From assembly GCA_947495775.1 (NCBI GenBank), contig CANMAQ010000006.1:1-64000 (forward strand): a stretch of DNA of 64,000 nucleotides, written 5' to 3'. The notes beneath the pieces were generated by a model. It searched no databases. It was not told where the DNA came from and worked only from the letters and a program-made list of their open reading frames with translations. Shown here one piece after another: positions 42,553 to 50,851 of this stretch (the first letter of the stretch is position 1; the number at the start of each line of letters is the position of its first letter). This DNA comes from Jejuia algarum. Lineage in GTDB: Bacteria; Bacteroidota; Bacteroidia; Flavobacteriales; Flavobacteriaceae. A program made the position numbers and the translations under genes.

Positions 42553-43383
42553 CTATTTTTTCTTACTAACAAGCTCGTACAGTCCTGTTATTTTATTAAA
42601 GCTCGTCGTCATATCGTTAGTGACATTATATACATCTATCAATTTAAAATCGGCGTCTAAGAAAGCTCCTTTATTAGATTGGTATTGCTCCCAAAGTGCC
42701 ATAATAACGCCAATTTCCTCTTCAATTTCAGTGGTATTAAAACTACTAATTAGCAAATCTCCTATTACGCTAGAAAACTCATCAAAAACACCTTTTAAAA
42801 TAGTCTTGTAAGCCGATTTATTTTTGGGATATGCATTAATTGCTGCAAAATAAAGACACATTCTTTGAGACAGCATACGTTGTTTTCCAGACACGTTAAT
42901 GGTGTTAATTAATTCTTGATCATTATTTTCAAAGAATTTATTATTGTAATTAGAGCTTCGCTCTATACTTAATACAACTTGGTGGCAATTTTTCAGCAAG
43001 TCAGTATTCAATTCCATTATTTTTAACGCTAGATTTTCTGTAGCATCTTTACTTATAATCGCTTTAAATTCTCCCCAGATTTTATAAACTTCCTTTAAGT
43101 ATAGTTTTGTTGAAGAACTTCCTGCATTTTCTTTTAAAATTTCTAATTGCTTTTCAAAAATGAATTTACTGGAATTCAATTCCTTTTTAATTTTATCATT
43201 TTCTATGCCTTGAGACATTAACAAATAGGCTTTAGACATTTTTTGGGACAGCATACGCTGCTTACCCGAAATGTTAATGGCCTTATTGTAATCAATATCT
43301 CCATATTTTTGAGATTGAGCAAAAGATAGAGTGCTAAAAAGTAGCAGAAGAATGAGATTTGGGCGTGTAATTTTTGTTTTCAT
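42553..43383 (-). CDS. Secreted protein with two PilJ-type sensor repeats, copy A
   Basis: I place the start at MKTKITRPNLILLLLFSTLS (43383), which opens a signal peptide ending SFAQSQ. An upstream in-frame ATG (43476) adds an unrelated leader. The mature protein (about 257 residues) has two copies of the type IV pilus/nitrate-sensor core, INISGKQRMLSQKMSKAYLL (about 36-55) and INVSGKQRMLSQRMCLYF (about 165-182). Each is followed by helices of a four-helix bundle. There is no transmembrane helix or output domain after them, so it is a free periplasmic or surface protein. Known: such bundles bind small anions or nitrate in NarX- and PilJ-like sensors. Inferred: ligand binding. Confidence 0.75.
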   Translation of the reverse strand: MKTKITRPNLILLLLFSTLSFAQSQKYGDIDYNKAINISGKQRMLSQKMSKAYLLMSQGIENDKIKKELNSSKFIFEKQLEILKENAGSSSTKLYLKEVYKIWGEFKAIISKDATENLALKIMELNTDLLKNCHQVVLSIERSSNYNNKFFENNDQELINTINVSGKQRMLSQRMCLYFAAINAYPKNKSAYKTILKGVFDEFSSVIGDLLISSFNTTEIEEEIGVIMALWEQYQSNKGAFLDADFKLIDVYNVTNDMTTSFNKITGLYELVSKKK

Positions 43384-43811
43384 AAGTCGTATTTTTAAAT
43401 AGGTTAAGACAAATTCTAAGTAAAAATACGTATTACCTAATATGTAACAAAACAGCCAAAAATCACAAAACACCAAAAACTGCGAAAGCGCAACAAAAAA
43501 CCTAACAAACAGCAGAAATCACTATTTTACAGTTAGTTACAATTCATTTTAAATAAGAAAAATATGAAAAAACGTAAGATAGAAGAGCCATAGTTGTGAA
43601 TCCCATAAAAATGCAGCCTACAGCTATTTTTACACTAAATACGTAATTTTATATAAAACATATATGAATTAGTGTTTTAAAGTCCTTTCGCAACAGAAAG
43701 ACTTGCCTTCGTTCTTTGTTGCTTAAACCTAAAAAACCACAACTTTGTGTGGCTTTTTAGGTTTTATCTCAACTATATTCACTTACCTTAGTAAGTTTAT
43801 AACTATAAATA
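43384..43811. other. Intergenic region between the PilJ-domain paralogs
   Basis: No gene is visible in 428 bases. The only strong element is the terminator hairpin at 43725-43765. A weaker hairpin (AGTCCTTTC / GAAAGACT, about 43680-43703) lies just before it. Confidence 0.55.
43725..43765 (-). terminator. Intrinsic terminator after PilJ-domain copy B
   Basis: AAACCTAAAAA and the inner ACCACA pair with TGTGTGG and TTTTTAGGTTT across a short loop (43725-43765). The arms have T-runs on either strand, so it works in both directions. Confidence 0.75.
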
Positions 43812-44630
43812 TTATTGCTTTTCTTTTGATGTTGATAGTTCGTAAAGCACTGTAATCTTATCGAAACGCTTGGTAAGATCATTGGTTAAATTGTAAACCT
43901 TAACAACATCATAGCTTGAATTCAGGAAATTACTTTTATTTGCTTCATAATCTTTCCAAATTCCTACAACCGCATTAATCTCCCTTTCAATTTCTGATGT
44001 GTTAAATTTACTAGTTGCTAATACTTTAATAGCTGTTGTAAATTGCTCAAATACACCTTGCAGTGTCTTAGCATGTTCTGCTTTTTGCTCTGGATAGTTT
44101 TTTACAGCTGTAAAGTACAAGCACATTCTTTGCGATAGCATACGTTGCTTACCCGACATGTTTATGGTTGAAGCCAATTCTTTTAACTCAGGGTTTGAAG
44201 ATATTTTAGCACCTTCTTTTATTTGGGTAACAACAGCATCACATGCTTTTAATAAAGCCGTATTCGTATTTATTAGAGCTATGGCGCCTTCATTTGACAC
44301 AGGCTTTTCTATAGTTGCTTTAAATGCTTGCCAAAGACCATCTACAGCATCTAAATAGGGCTTTGTAGTACTACTAGTAGGATGCCTTTTCAACATGTCT
44401 AACTGCTTCTCAAAAATAACCTTACTAAAATTAAGCTCATTTTGTATTTTCTTATCTTTTAAATCCTTGACTTGTAATAAAAAGGATTTAGACATGCGTT
44501 GGGTTAACATTCTTTGCTTACCAGACAAATTAATAGCATTTTTATAATCTATGTCTGCTCCAGTTGTTTGTGCAAATAAAACTCCTGTAAAAAGAACTAC
44601 TGCACATAGCATTGTGTTTTTGGTAATCAT
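43812..44630 (-). CDS. Secreted protein with two PilJ-type sensor repeats, copy B
   Basis: The 272-residue paralog of the gene at 42553 has a signal peptide (MITKNTMLCAVVLFTGVLFA), then INLSGKQRMLTQRMSKSFLL (about 32-51) and INMSGKQRMLSQRMCLYF (about 160-177). Both repeats keep the SGKQRML core. The C-terminal helices end VYNLTNDLTKRFDKITVLYEL, close to copy A (VYNVTNDMTTSFNKITGLYEL). As in copy A, no membrane helix or kinase follows. The pair lies in tandem, with separate terminators and promoters. The small gene at 44729 is upstream on the same strand. Confidence 0.75.
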   Translation of the reverse strand: MITKNTMLCAVVLFTGVLFAQTTGADIDYKNAINLSGKQRMLTQRMSKSFLLQVKDLKDKKIQNELNFSKVIFEKQLDMLKRHPTSSTTKPYLDAVDGLWQAFKATIEKPVSNEGAIALINTNTALLKACDAVVTQIKEGAKISSNPELKELASTINMSGKQRMLSQRMCLYFTAVKNYPEQKAEHAKTLQGVFEQFTTAIKVLATSKFNTSEIEREINAVVGIWKDYEANKSNFLNSSYDVVKVYNLTNDLTKRFDKITVLYELSTSKEKQ

Positions 44631-44728
44631 GATAAGGGGGGATTCGTATTTATTTATTTTTTAATTGTGGTTATTTAAATATCTATCCTTAAAGCGGATA
44701 AGCTTAAGCCTGTTTGCGTAATGTCTTT

Positions 44729-44998
44729 TTATTTAAGTGTTTCTTCTTCAAAATAGGCATCTAAAGTCCTGTCTATGTGTGCTTTCATCTTAACAATATC
44801 TACATCCTCTTTTAAAAACACCGTAATATTTTCATGACTTCTATTTCTACCAATACTTTCCCTAAGTTCAATCATTTCTATCTCTTGAAACGCTTCTAGA
44901 TGTACCTTAATTTTTTCATCTAAGGATTCATCACTCAAATAAATTTTTAATGTTGGTCGTGTTGGCGAGTTTCTTATTTCAGATCTAAATGGAAGCAT
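44729..44998 (-). CDS. Small protein of unknown function
   Basis: The 89-residue product has no signal peptide, Cys or metal motif. It reads MLPFRSEIRNSPTRPTLKIY at the start, then two strand-helix units (SDESLDEKIKVHLEAF, IEMIELRESIGR, ENITVFLKEDVDIVKMKAHIDRTLDAYF). This betaalphabeta pattern suggests a ferredoxin-like fold. I do not recognise the family. It lies just before the PilJ-domain genes on the same strand and could be in their operon. Confidence 0.55.
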   Translation of the reverse strand: MLPFRSEIRNSPTRPTLKIYLSDESLDEKIKVHLEAFQEIEMIELRESIGRNRSHENITVFLKEDVDIVKMKAHIDRTLDAYFEEETLK

Positions 44999-45251
44999 AA
45001 TTAAATGTTTTTAAATTAAACACTATATAAATTAGTCTTGCAATTTACTCAAAAATGTGCAAATTCCTTCTACTTTTCTCTAGTTTGTGACAGCTTATAC
45101 TGATCATGAGTTATCATTTTTTACACGTTTCAAAATCTACAAACCTTAGCTTTTCACAAAGTCCTGATAAAGATCCCAATAGAAACAAGTTTCCTTATGT
45201 AGCGTTCTCAAGAACATTTGGAAATCACCTTAGGCATGCTACATATAAAAC

Positions 45252-45289
45252 AAAAAAAGAAGTCCTTTCTGTAGATACAGAAAGGACTT
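45252..45289 (-). terminator. Intrinsic terminator after rplU-rpmA
   Basis: AAGTCCTTTCTGTA (45260-45273) and TACAGAAAGGACTT (45276-45289) form a 14-bp stem. On the minus strand seven U follow. Confidence 0.9.
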
Positions 45290-45314
45290 ATAATGCTTTA
45301 AAGCTATTTTGTTT

Positions 45315-45575
45315 CTAAGCTTCGAAAGGCTCTATAGAAACATATGATTTGTTGTTTTTCTTCTTAGTAAATTTAACAACACCATCAACTCTAGCATGTA
45401 GCGTGTGGTCTTTAGAAGAATATACATTCTCACCTGGGTGGTGTGTATTCCCTCTTTGTCTTACGATAATATTACCAGCTATAGCAGCTTGTCCACCAAA
45501 GATCTTCACACCTAAGCGTTTCGATTCTGATTCTCTACCGTTTTTCGAACTTCCGACTCCTTTTTTATGTGCCAT
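45315..45575 (-). CDS. rpmA: 50S ribosomal protein L27
   Basis: The 86-residue protein is a standard bacterial L27. It starts AHKKGVGSSKNGRESESKRLGVK, has GGQAAIAGNIIVRQRGNTHHPG and ends in a beta barrel (GVVKFTKKKNNKSYVSIEP). The N-terminus reaches the peptidyl-transferase centre. It begins right after the initial Met with AHKKG, so no cleaved presequence is needed, unlike the Firmicutes form. It follows rplU by 38 bases. Confidence 0.97.
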   Translation of the reverse strand: MAHKKGVGSSKNGRESESKRLGVKIFGGQAAIAGNIIVRQRGNTHHPGENVYSSKDHTLHARVDGVVKFTKKKNNKSYVSIEPFEA

Positions 45576-45613
45576 TTTATTTCGATTTTATGTTTTTAAA
45601 CTTAATGGAAAGC

Positions 45614-46237
45614 TTATGCTTTACCACCATCTAACTCGTCTTGCCATTTTTTAAGCTCATCCCACTTGCCTTCAGCAGCTAATTTAGCTTGTGCAGGCCA
45701 TGTGTCTGTAACGTGGTTCCCACGAACATCTACGATGATTTCAGCAATTTTAGAAGCTTCAGTATTTGCCAATTCTGCAAATGTTGTAATACCTGCTTCT
45801 ACTAATGTAGATGCGATTTTTGGTCCAATACCTTCAATTTTCTTTAAATCGTCTGCCTTAGGCGCAGCTTTTTTTGTTTCTGCTTTAGGAGCAGCTTCTT
45901 TTTTTGGTGCAGCTTTCTTTGCTCCAGAAGCAGCAATGCTTTCAATAACAATTTCTGTTAAAGATTGACGGTGTCCATTCTTAACACGGTAACCTTTACG
46001 TCTTTTCTTTTTGAAAACTATTACCTTATCTCCTTTAAGGTGTTTCACGACTTTTGCTCCTACTTGAGCTCCGTCTATAGCTGGGGCGCCTACAGTTACA
46101 TTGTCACCATCTGCAATAAGAAGAACATTATCAAAAGCAACTTGCTTTCCTTCTTCTGTTTGTAAACGATTAACAAAAACTTTTTGGTCTTTTTCAACTT
46201 TGAATTGATGCCCTGCTATCTCTACAATTGCGTACAT
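45614..46237 (-). CDS. rplU: 50S ribosomal protein L21 with a C-terminal HhH extension
   Basis: Residues 1-102 are a normal L21 (MYAIVEIAGHQFKVEKDQ, IVFKKKRRKGYRVKNGHRQ). An Ala/Lys/Pro-rich linker (about 103-127) follows, then a helix-hairpin-helix domain with LKKIEGIGPKIASTLVEAGI (131-150) and TFAELANTEASKIAEI, and a Trp/Lys-rich end. The total is 207 residues, twice the usual L21. Known: the extended L21 is common in Flavobacteriia. Inferred: the HhH part contacts rRNA or another ribosome-bound factor. It is cotranscribed with rpmA. Confidence 0.95.
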   Translation of the reverse strand: MYAIVEIAGHQFKVEKDQKVFVNRLQTEEGKQVAFDNVLLIADGDNVTVGAPAIDGAQVGAKVVKHLKGDKVIVFKKKRRKGYRVKNGHRQSLTEIVIESIAASGAKKAAPKKEAAPKAETKKAAPKADDLKKIEGIGPKIASTLVEAGITTFAELANTEASKIAEIIVDVRGNHVTDTWPAQAKLAAEGKWDELKKWQDELDGGKA

Positions 46238-46266
46238 AGCGTAACGTTTTTATTAATTAATTTTAT

Positions 46267-46296
46267 TAAAAAACCACCTTAGGAGTCCTAAGGCGG
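46267..46296 (-). terminator. Intrinsic terminator before rplU
   Basis: CCTTAGGA (46277-46284) and TCCTAAGG (46286-46293) pair, with flanking CC/GG. On the minus strand TTTTTT follows. It ends the DUF4199 transcript and lies in front of the rplU start. Confidence 0.75.
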
Positions 46297-46337
46297 GTGC
46301 AAATATAATCCTAATTAATTAATCTACAAACGTTTTA

Positions 46338-46787
46338 CTAATTTTCAACGTAATTATTACTGTTTTTAAACAGTTGCATGACTGTTAAGGCTGATACTAA
46401 GGAGGTACAAAACCCCATTACTGCAACTATAAATGTAATTAACCCAATATCTGATCTAAAGCCCCAGTTCATGGTGTCTAATAAACCTGCTAAAAAATAA
46501 GGGTTAATTTCTGTGGCATACACCAAGAAAAATGCGGTAAATAAAAGTGTAGATATACATCCTGTCGCCACACCAACCTTAAAACCTTCGGCGTAAGAAA
46601 AATCTGTACGATATTGCTGTTTACTATAGCGTACAGCCTCAAAAACTCCTAACAGGGTAATGCCTGCATTTAATAAACTGTAGGCTGGATTAATATGTTT
46701 TCCAAATAAGGACAATAAAGAGAAATAGGCTATTAAAACGGTTCCTGTAATTAAACCATACTTTAGGGGTAAGATTAATTTTTTCAT
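46338..46787 (-). CDS. DUF4199 membrane protein
   Basis: The 149-residue protein has four hydrophobic segments (about 10-27, 36-50, 72-90 and 115-137) and matches DUF4199, common in Bacteroidota. Typical features are LKYGLITGTVLIAYF and DFSYAEGFKVGVATGCIS. It has no residues that indicate catalysis. It is separated from rplU by a terminator and from the EamA transporter by 85 bases. Function unknown. Confidence 0.85.
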   Translation of the reverse strand: MKKLILPLKYGLITGTVLIAYFSLLSLFGKHINPAYSLLNAGITLLGVFEAVRYSKQQYRTDFSYAEGFKVGVATGCISTLLFTAFFLVYATEINPYFLAGLLDTMNWGFRSDIGLITFIVAVMGFCTSLVSALTVMQLFKNSNNYVEN

Positions 46788-46872
46788 AAGCGTTTATTTT
46801 TTAAAATCCAACATCACCAAGATTCTTAAGTTACTAAAAATAAGCGACTTTAGAAAATAAAACTTGACCTAT

Positions 46873-47760
46873 TTAGGACGTTTGCTTCTGTTTTTTGTTT
46901 GCCAAATAAACCCCTACTAAAATTACAACAGCAGCTAATGCCTGTAAAATCCCAAACTGTTCACCATCTAACACGCCCCAAAACACGGCAATAATCGTCA
47001 TAAGATAAGTTACCGAAGAGGCAAAAACAGGAGTCGCAATATGCACCAATTTATTAAACATAACTTTAGCGATCGCTGTTCCAAACAAAGAGAGCAACAG
47101 TAAGTACGTTAACGCTGGTTTTAGCTCTGGCCGCTCTAAAACTTCTGGACTAAAAAAACCAGAGAACAACAAGATGCAAATGGCAGGTATTACAATAAAG
47201 GCAAAATTACCAACAGCGATCGTCAAGGCTTCCATGTGTTGTAAATAACGCTTTAAAATATTTACACTTGTAGCGTACATAAAGGTTGCTATAATCACAA
47301 AAAACACGTAATAATAATTCTGATCAGGATTGACGGAAGCCCCATTTAAAATAAGGCATAACGTGCCTATTAAACCTATAAAAACTCCTATAATTTGTAG
47401 CGATGTCGATTTTATTTTAAAGACCAAAAACCCTAAAACAATCGTATTTAAAGGCACTAAAGAATTTAATATCGAGGTTACAGAACTGTCTATTTCTGTC
47501 TCTGCAAACGCAAATAAAAAGGAAGGGAAAAATGTCCCCAATAGCCCCGTAAGGCCCACCCATTTCCAATCTTTACGCGCTATCTGTCGGATACGTTTAA
47601 ACCCTGCTATAAATAAAAATGTTGCTGTAAAAATAATTCGAACAGCACCTAACTGTACAGGACTTAACCCTATTAATCCTTTCTTTATTAAAATAAAGGA
47701 GCTTCCCCATATAAGAGAAAGCACAATTAAATAGATCCATTTTAAGGAATTAGAAGGCAT
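46873..47760 (-). CDS. EamA-family (DMT) transporter
   Basis: The 295-residue protein has ten predicted membrane helices in two EamA repeats (about 5-135 and 150-290). The first carries LIWGSSFILIKKGLIGLSPVQLGAVR. The second has the equivalent AKVMFNKLVHIATPVFASSVTYLMTIIAVFWG. Such proteins export or import metabolites; the substrate cannot be told from sequence. It stands alone on the minus strand. Confidence 0.9.
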   Translation of the reverse strand: MPSNSLKWIYLIVLSLIWGSSFILIKKGLIGLSPVQLGAVRIIFTATFLFIAGFKRIRQIARKDWKWVGLTGLLGTFFPSFLFAFAETEIDSSVTSILNSLVPLNTIVLGFLVFKIKSTSLQIIGVFIGLIGTLCLILNGASVNPDQNYYYVFFVIIATFMYATSVNILKRYLQHMEALTIAVGNFAFIVIPAICILLFSGFFSPEVLERPELKPALTYLLLLSLFGTAIAKVMFNKLVHIATPVFASSVTYLMTIIAVFWGVLDGEQFGILQALAAVVILVGVYLANKKQKQTS

Positions 47761-47822
47761 TGTATGTGTTTTAATATCCCCACAAAAGTGTTACTTTTAA
47801 TATAATAAACAACATTATTTAG

Positions 47823-47830
47823 TAATTTTG
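47823..47830 (+). promoter_or_regulatory. -7 promoter element for the HMA lipoprotein
   Basis: TAATTTTG is a full TAnnTTTG match 30 bases before the start codon. The -33 region has only a T-rich tract. Confidence 0.45.
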
Positions 47831-47859
47831 TGAAAAGAAAACGCTAAAAACAGATTCTC

Positions 47860-48381
47860 ATGAAAACGATTAAAATTATTTTAGGCTTTGCCTTTATTGT
47901 CGCCACAGCTATGCATTGCAAAAACAATACGTCTCCTGAGATAAAAACTATTGATGTTGCTTCTGAATCTGTTAAAAAAGAATTAGACCCTAATGCCACT
48001 TATGCCAAAGCAGAGTTTACCGTAGAAGGCATGACGTGTGCTGTTGGCTGCGCAGCTACCATACAAAAGAAAATAGCGCACATGGAAGGCGTAACGTTTG
48101 CTAAAGTTGATTTTGAAAATAAATTAGCAATGGTAGAGTATGATATTGCAAAGGTAAACACCGCTAGTATTGAAAGCACTGTAACGCGTATCGCAGATAT
48201 TTATAAAGTATCACATATGAAAGACGTGGAAGCCTTCTCTACCGAGACGACCACCCCTGAAAAGAAAGCTTGTGAACCTGGATGTAAAAAATCCTGTTGC
48301 ACAGCACATGTAACACCTCACAAAAAAATGGATTGTAAACCAGGCTGTAAAGAAGTCTGTTGCGTAAAGAAAGACGCCTAA
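47860..48381 (+). CDS. Heavy-metal-binding HMA domain lipoprotein with Cys-rich tail
   Basis: The 173-residue protein has a lipoprotein signal (Cys20 in AMHCKNN). An HMA domain follows (about 50-110) with VEGMTCAVGCAATIQKKI, where the usual CxxC has become CxxxC. The tail has two similar Cys clusters, ACEPGCKKSCC and DCKPGCKEVCC (about 143-170), like a metal chelator. Known: HMA domains bind Cu(I), Zn or similar soft metals. Inferred: an envelope metallochaperone or metal buffer. No metal exporter is adjacent. Confidence 0.8.
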   Translation: MKTIKIILGFAFIVATAMHCKNNTSPEIKTIDVASESVKKELDPNATYAKAEFTVEGMTCAVGCAATIQKKIAHMEGVTFAKVDFENKLAMVEYDIAKVNTASIESTVTRIADIYKVSHMKDVEAFSTETTTPEKKACEPGCKKSCCTAHVTPHKKMDCKPGCKEVCCVKKDA

Positions 48382-48414
48382 TAGGCTTTTAGGGGAGTAA
48401 TGCTTTAGTTGTAA

Positions 48415-49146
48415 TTATTTCGTTTTAGAAGCCCTATCACGTCTTGGTTTGTGATGTACAATAAAAAACCAACAAATAAGATAATGCGCTACATAAAAAA
48501 AGAAATCTCCAGCTAACACAGAAAGCCCCGACCGCCCTACAAACACATTGTAAGCCGCGATATAGGCCGAAGCCACCAGAAAAAACACAGAAACCTTAAG
48601 ATACACCGTATTTTTGGATTTAATTGTGGAGTGCAATGCAAATACAGAGAAGATGTATAGCGTTACGGCGAACACGTAAAATAAAGACTCATTAAACATA
48701 TCTTGTTCATTCATACCTCTTGAAAACAACCAAGTTGGCAACCAAATGAATACAATCATGGGGATAGAGAATTTCATGATTACCTTAAGGCTTATAAGAC
48801 CAAACAGGCTAAATAACATATAAGCATACACAAAAAAAGAAAACCCGTGAAACACTAAACCTATAGGGTTGTAGGTTTCAAATGTGTTGCTAAAAAAATA
48901 TTCTCCTAAAAGATTTAATAGTACCGCAAGTACAAACGCTATTTTTCGTTGTGTGGCATACCTTAAATAGGCACATAGTAAAAACGGGAAAAAGATGTAA
49001 GCAACAATCTTTTCTATAAAATATTCTGAAAAAAGAAATGATACTAATTCTAGAATTAAAAAGCCTAAAAACAAAACATGTACGAGAGTCCTTTGCTTAA
49101 AGAGGTCTAAAAATTCTTTTTTTATTATAGCGGAAATATGCTTCAA
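48415..49146 (-). CDS. Integral membrane protein, YhhN-like, copy A
   Basis: The 243-residue protein has about seven or eight hydrophobic helices. It shows LLNLLGEYFFSNTFETYNPIGLVFHGFSFFVYAYMLF and, near the end, SVLAGDFFFYVAHYLIC. The spacing of these two acidic positions recalls the YhhN/TMEM86 (lysoplasmalogenase) family, where GD-type motifs sit in membrane helices. The match is only by pattern, and the first motif is GE rather than GD. It is a paralog of the gene at 49431. The C-terminus is basic (KPRRDRASKTK). Function not established. Confidence 0.5.
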   Translation of the reverse strand: MKHISAIIKKEFLDLFKQRTLVHVLFLGFLILELVSFLFSEYFIEKIVAYIFFPFLLCAYLRYATQRKIAFVLAVLLNLLGEYFFSNTFETYNPIGLVFHGFSFFVYAYMLFSLFGLISLKVIMKFSIPMIVFIWLPTWLFSRGMNEQDMFNESLFYVFAVTLYIFSVFALHSTIKSKNTVYLKVSVFFLVASAYIAAYNVFVGRSGLSVLAGDFFFYVAHYLICWFFIVHHKPRRDRASKTK

Positions 49147-49430
49147 TATGGTATGGTATAAGTTGGTTTTAAGAAAAATTTAAAAAGACTTTTCTTATAC
49201 AATATAACATTTTTAAATTATTTAAGTGTACATACACTAAGACGCAAAATCTTAGGTTATAAATATCCCGAACATGTTATGCTCTATTTAAAATCTAAAA
49301 TTCGATGCTAAATTTAAGAATTTCAATAGGTCTGGCATTCAGCTACAGCCAAATTTTGAAAGCGCACTGCAACACTTATTTTATGCTTTCTAAGCAAAAT
49401 TTACGCAATACATTCTCCTCTAAGATATTG

Positions 49431-50156
49431 CTATTCTTTTGGTACTACTGGAGTTTTATCTTTTAAACCAATAAAAGACCAACACACAAGATAATGTGTT
49501 ATGTAAAACAATAAATCCCCTACGATTATAGATAATCTATTTTTATGAATAAACATGTTATAGGCTTCGAAATAACTTCCTATTAGCAGTATTAGTGCCG
49601 CAAAAAACAAATAAGAATTCGTTTTACTTTTAGCCGTTAAGTAGGTATGAATACTGCTAAACAAAAATAGTGTTACCATAACTACATAAAATACAGCTTC
49701 ATAAAACATATCTTTAGTCTTAAAGCCCGCAGAAAACAACCATGTAGGCAACCAGATGAGAAAAATTGTTGGGATCGCAAATTTTAATACGGCAGCAGGT
49801 TTGATGATTTTAAGCGCTGTGAACAAAACGAATGCGTAGCTAAAAAAAGCTAGACCGTGAAATACCATGCCTAAAGCATTATGTATTTCAGATACCGTAT
49901 TAAATAAATACTCGCCCACAGCGCTTAAACACATTGCTAGTATAAAGAAAACCCTGCGTTGTTCTGCATGCCTAAGATAAACACATAATATGTATGGGAA
50001 TATAATATATAAGGTGGCTTTTCTGTTAAAATAACTAGGGTAGAACACGCCCAAGCCATAAATGCATAAAATTCCAACAAAAATACTATTTGCTAAAAGT
50101 TTATGTTTTGACAGTTCTTTTAATTCTAACTTTATGGTCTGTAGTATTGGGTTCAA
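49431..50156 (-). CDS. Integral membrane protein, YhhN-like, copy B
   Basis: The 241-residue paralog of the gene at 48415 shares AEQRRVFFILAMCLSAVGEYLFNTVSEIHNALGMVFHGLAF, IWLPTWLFSAG and RLSIIVGDLLFYITHYLVCW with it. Spacing between the two motifs is the same, so the pair arose by duplication. Both have an N-terminal amphipathic start before the first helix. They are 284 bases apart, so they may have separate promoters. As with copy A, lysoplasmalogenase-like chemistry is a guess from the motif pattern. Confidence 0.5.
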   Translation of the reverse strand: MNPILQTIKLELKELSKHKLLANSIFVGILCIYGLGVFYPSYFNRKATLYIIFPYILCVYLRHAEQRRVFFILAMCLSAVGEYLFNTVSEIHNALGMVFHGLAFFSYAFVLFTALKIIKPAAVLKFAIPTIFLIWLPTWLFSAGFKTKDMFYEAVFYVVMVTLFLFSSIHTYLTAKSKTNSYLFFAALILLIGSYFEAYNMFIHKNRLSIIVGDLLFYITHYLVCWSFIGLKDKTPVVPKE

Positions 50157-50265
50157 AAAACAAGACTAAACACTAATTACAAGCACTTTAAAACAAAGCA
50201 ATCATGATACAATGTAGTAATTTTAAAATAAAACCTAAGCCATAAGAAGGGTTAAATTCTAAAAA

Positions 50266-50850
50266 TCACTCCCAAGCAAGGCTTTCCATAATGTGTCTCA
50301 AATCCTTCTGCACATAATTTATAGCAGGTAAAATAGAATCGTAATTAGGTTTGGCATTAAAATACAAAGACCCTGTTAAAAAATGATTTAGGCTATCTGT
50401 AACGTAAAACTGTAACGGCGAAGCCACATTGCCTTTAACCTCAGAGAGCACGCCATATACCTTACGATTAGCATCTTCATAAGGATAAGCAGGGATTTCA
50501 TCGGCCTTCTTCGTATGTTCGAACGTTAATTTTTGAGCATCTCTTAAAAAAGCTCTTAAATACTCAGGCCTACCAGCGACCGCCTTATAGGTTAAAAACA
50601 CGGTAGCCTTTAAAGGGCTATACTCTAAATTTATACCGTAACTTTTAGTCGTGCTGGGAATCGCCTTAAAAGTAACACCATCTACCAAGGTATTGACTTG
50701 AAAACGCACCTCTGTATCTGGTAACTGTACTCCTTTATATTTAGTTTCTGGATATTGAAGTCTTAAAAAGGCCTTTGGTTTTGGCACATCATCTTCACCA
50801 CAAGATACCAATACCATAATTAACAGCCCTATACTTATTATAATCCTCAT
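50266..50850 (-). CDS. gldD: Gliding motility lipoprotein GldD
   Basis: MRIIISIGLLIMVLVSCGED starts at 50850, one base after the gldE stop, with lipobox Cys17. An upstream ATG lies inside gldE and is rejected. The mature part matches GldD: KPKAFLRLQYPETKYKG, INLEYSPLKATVFLTYK, LRDAQKLTFEHTKKAD, QFYVTDSLNHFLTGSLYF and AKPNYDSILPAINYVQKD. Known: GldD is needed for gliding and T9SS function in Flavobacterium. It forms the conserved mutY-ssb-gldE-gldD set. Confidence 0.95.
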   Translation of the reverse strand: MRIIISIGLLIMVLVSCGEDDVPKPKAFLRLQYPETKYKGVQLPDTEVRFQVNTLVDGVTFKAIPSTTKSYGINLEYSPLKATVFLTYKAVAGRPEYLRAFLRDAQKLTFEHTKKADEIPAYPYEDANRKVYGVLSEVKGNVASPLQFYVTDSLNHFLTGSLYFNAKPNYDSILPAINYVQKDLRHIMESLAWE

Positions 50851-50851
50851 C

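Noticed and set aside
42553..44630. Chemoreceptor operon around the PilJ-domain genes
   Set aside because: The proteins have no membrane helix, HAMP or signalling domain, and no che genes are near.
45106..45318. Plus-strand frame of 70 codons between the small unknown gene and rpmA
   Set aside because: It has no resemblance to known proteins, and its 3' part is the rplU-rpmA terminator read backwards.
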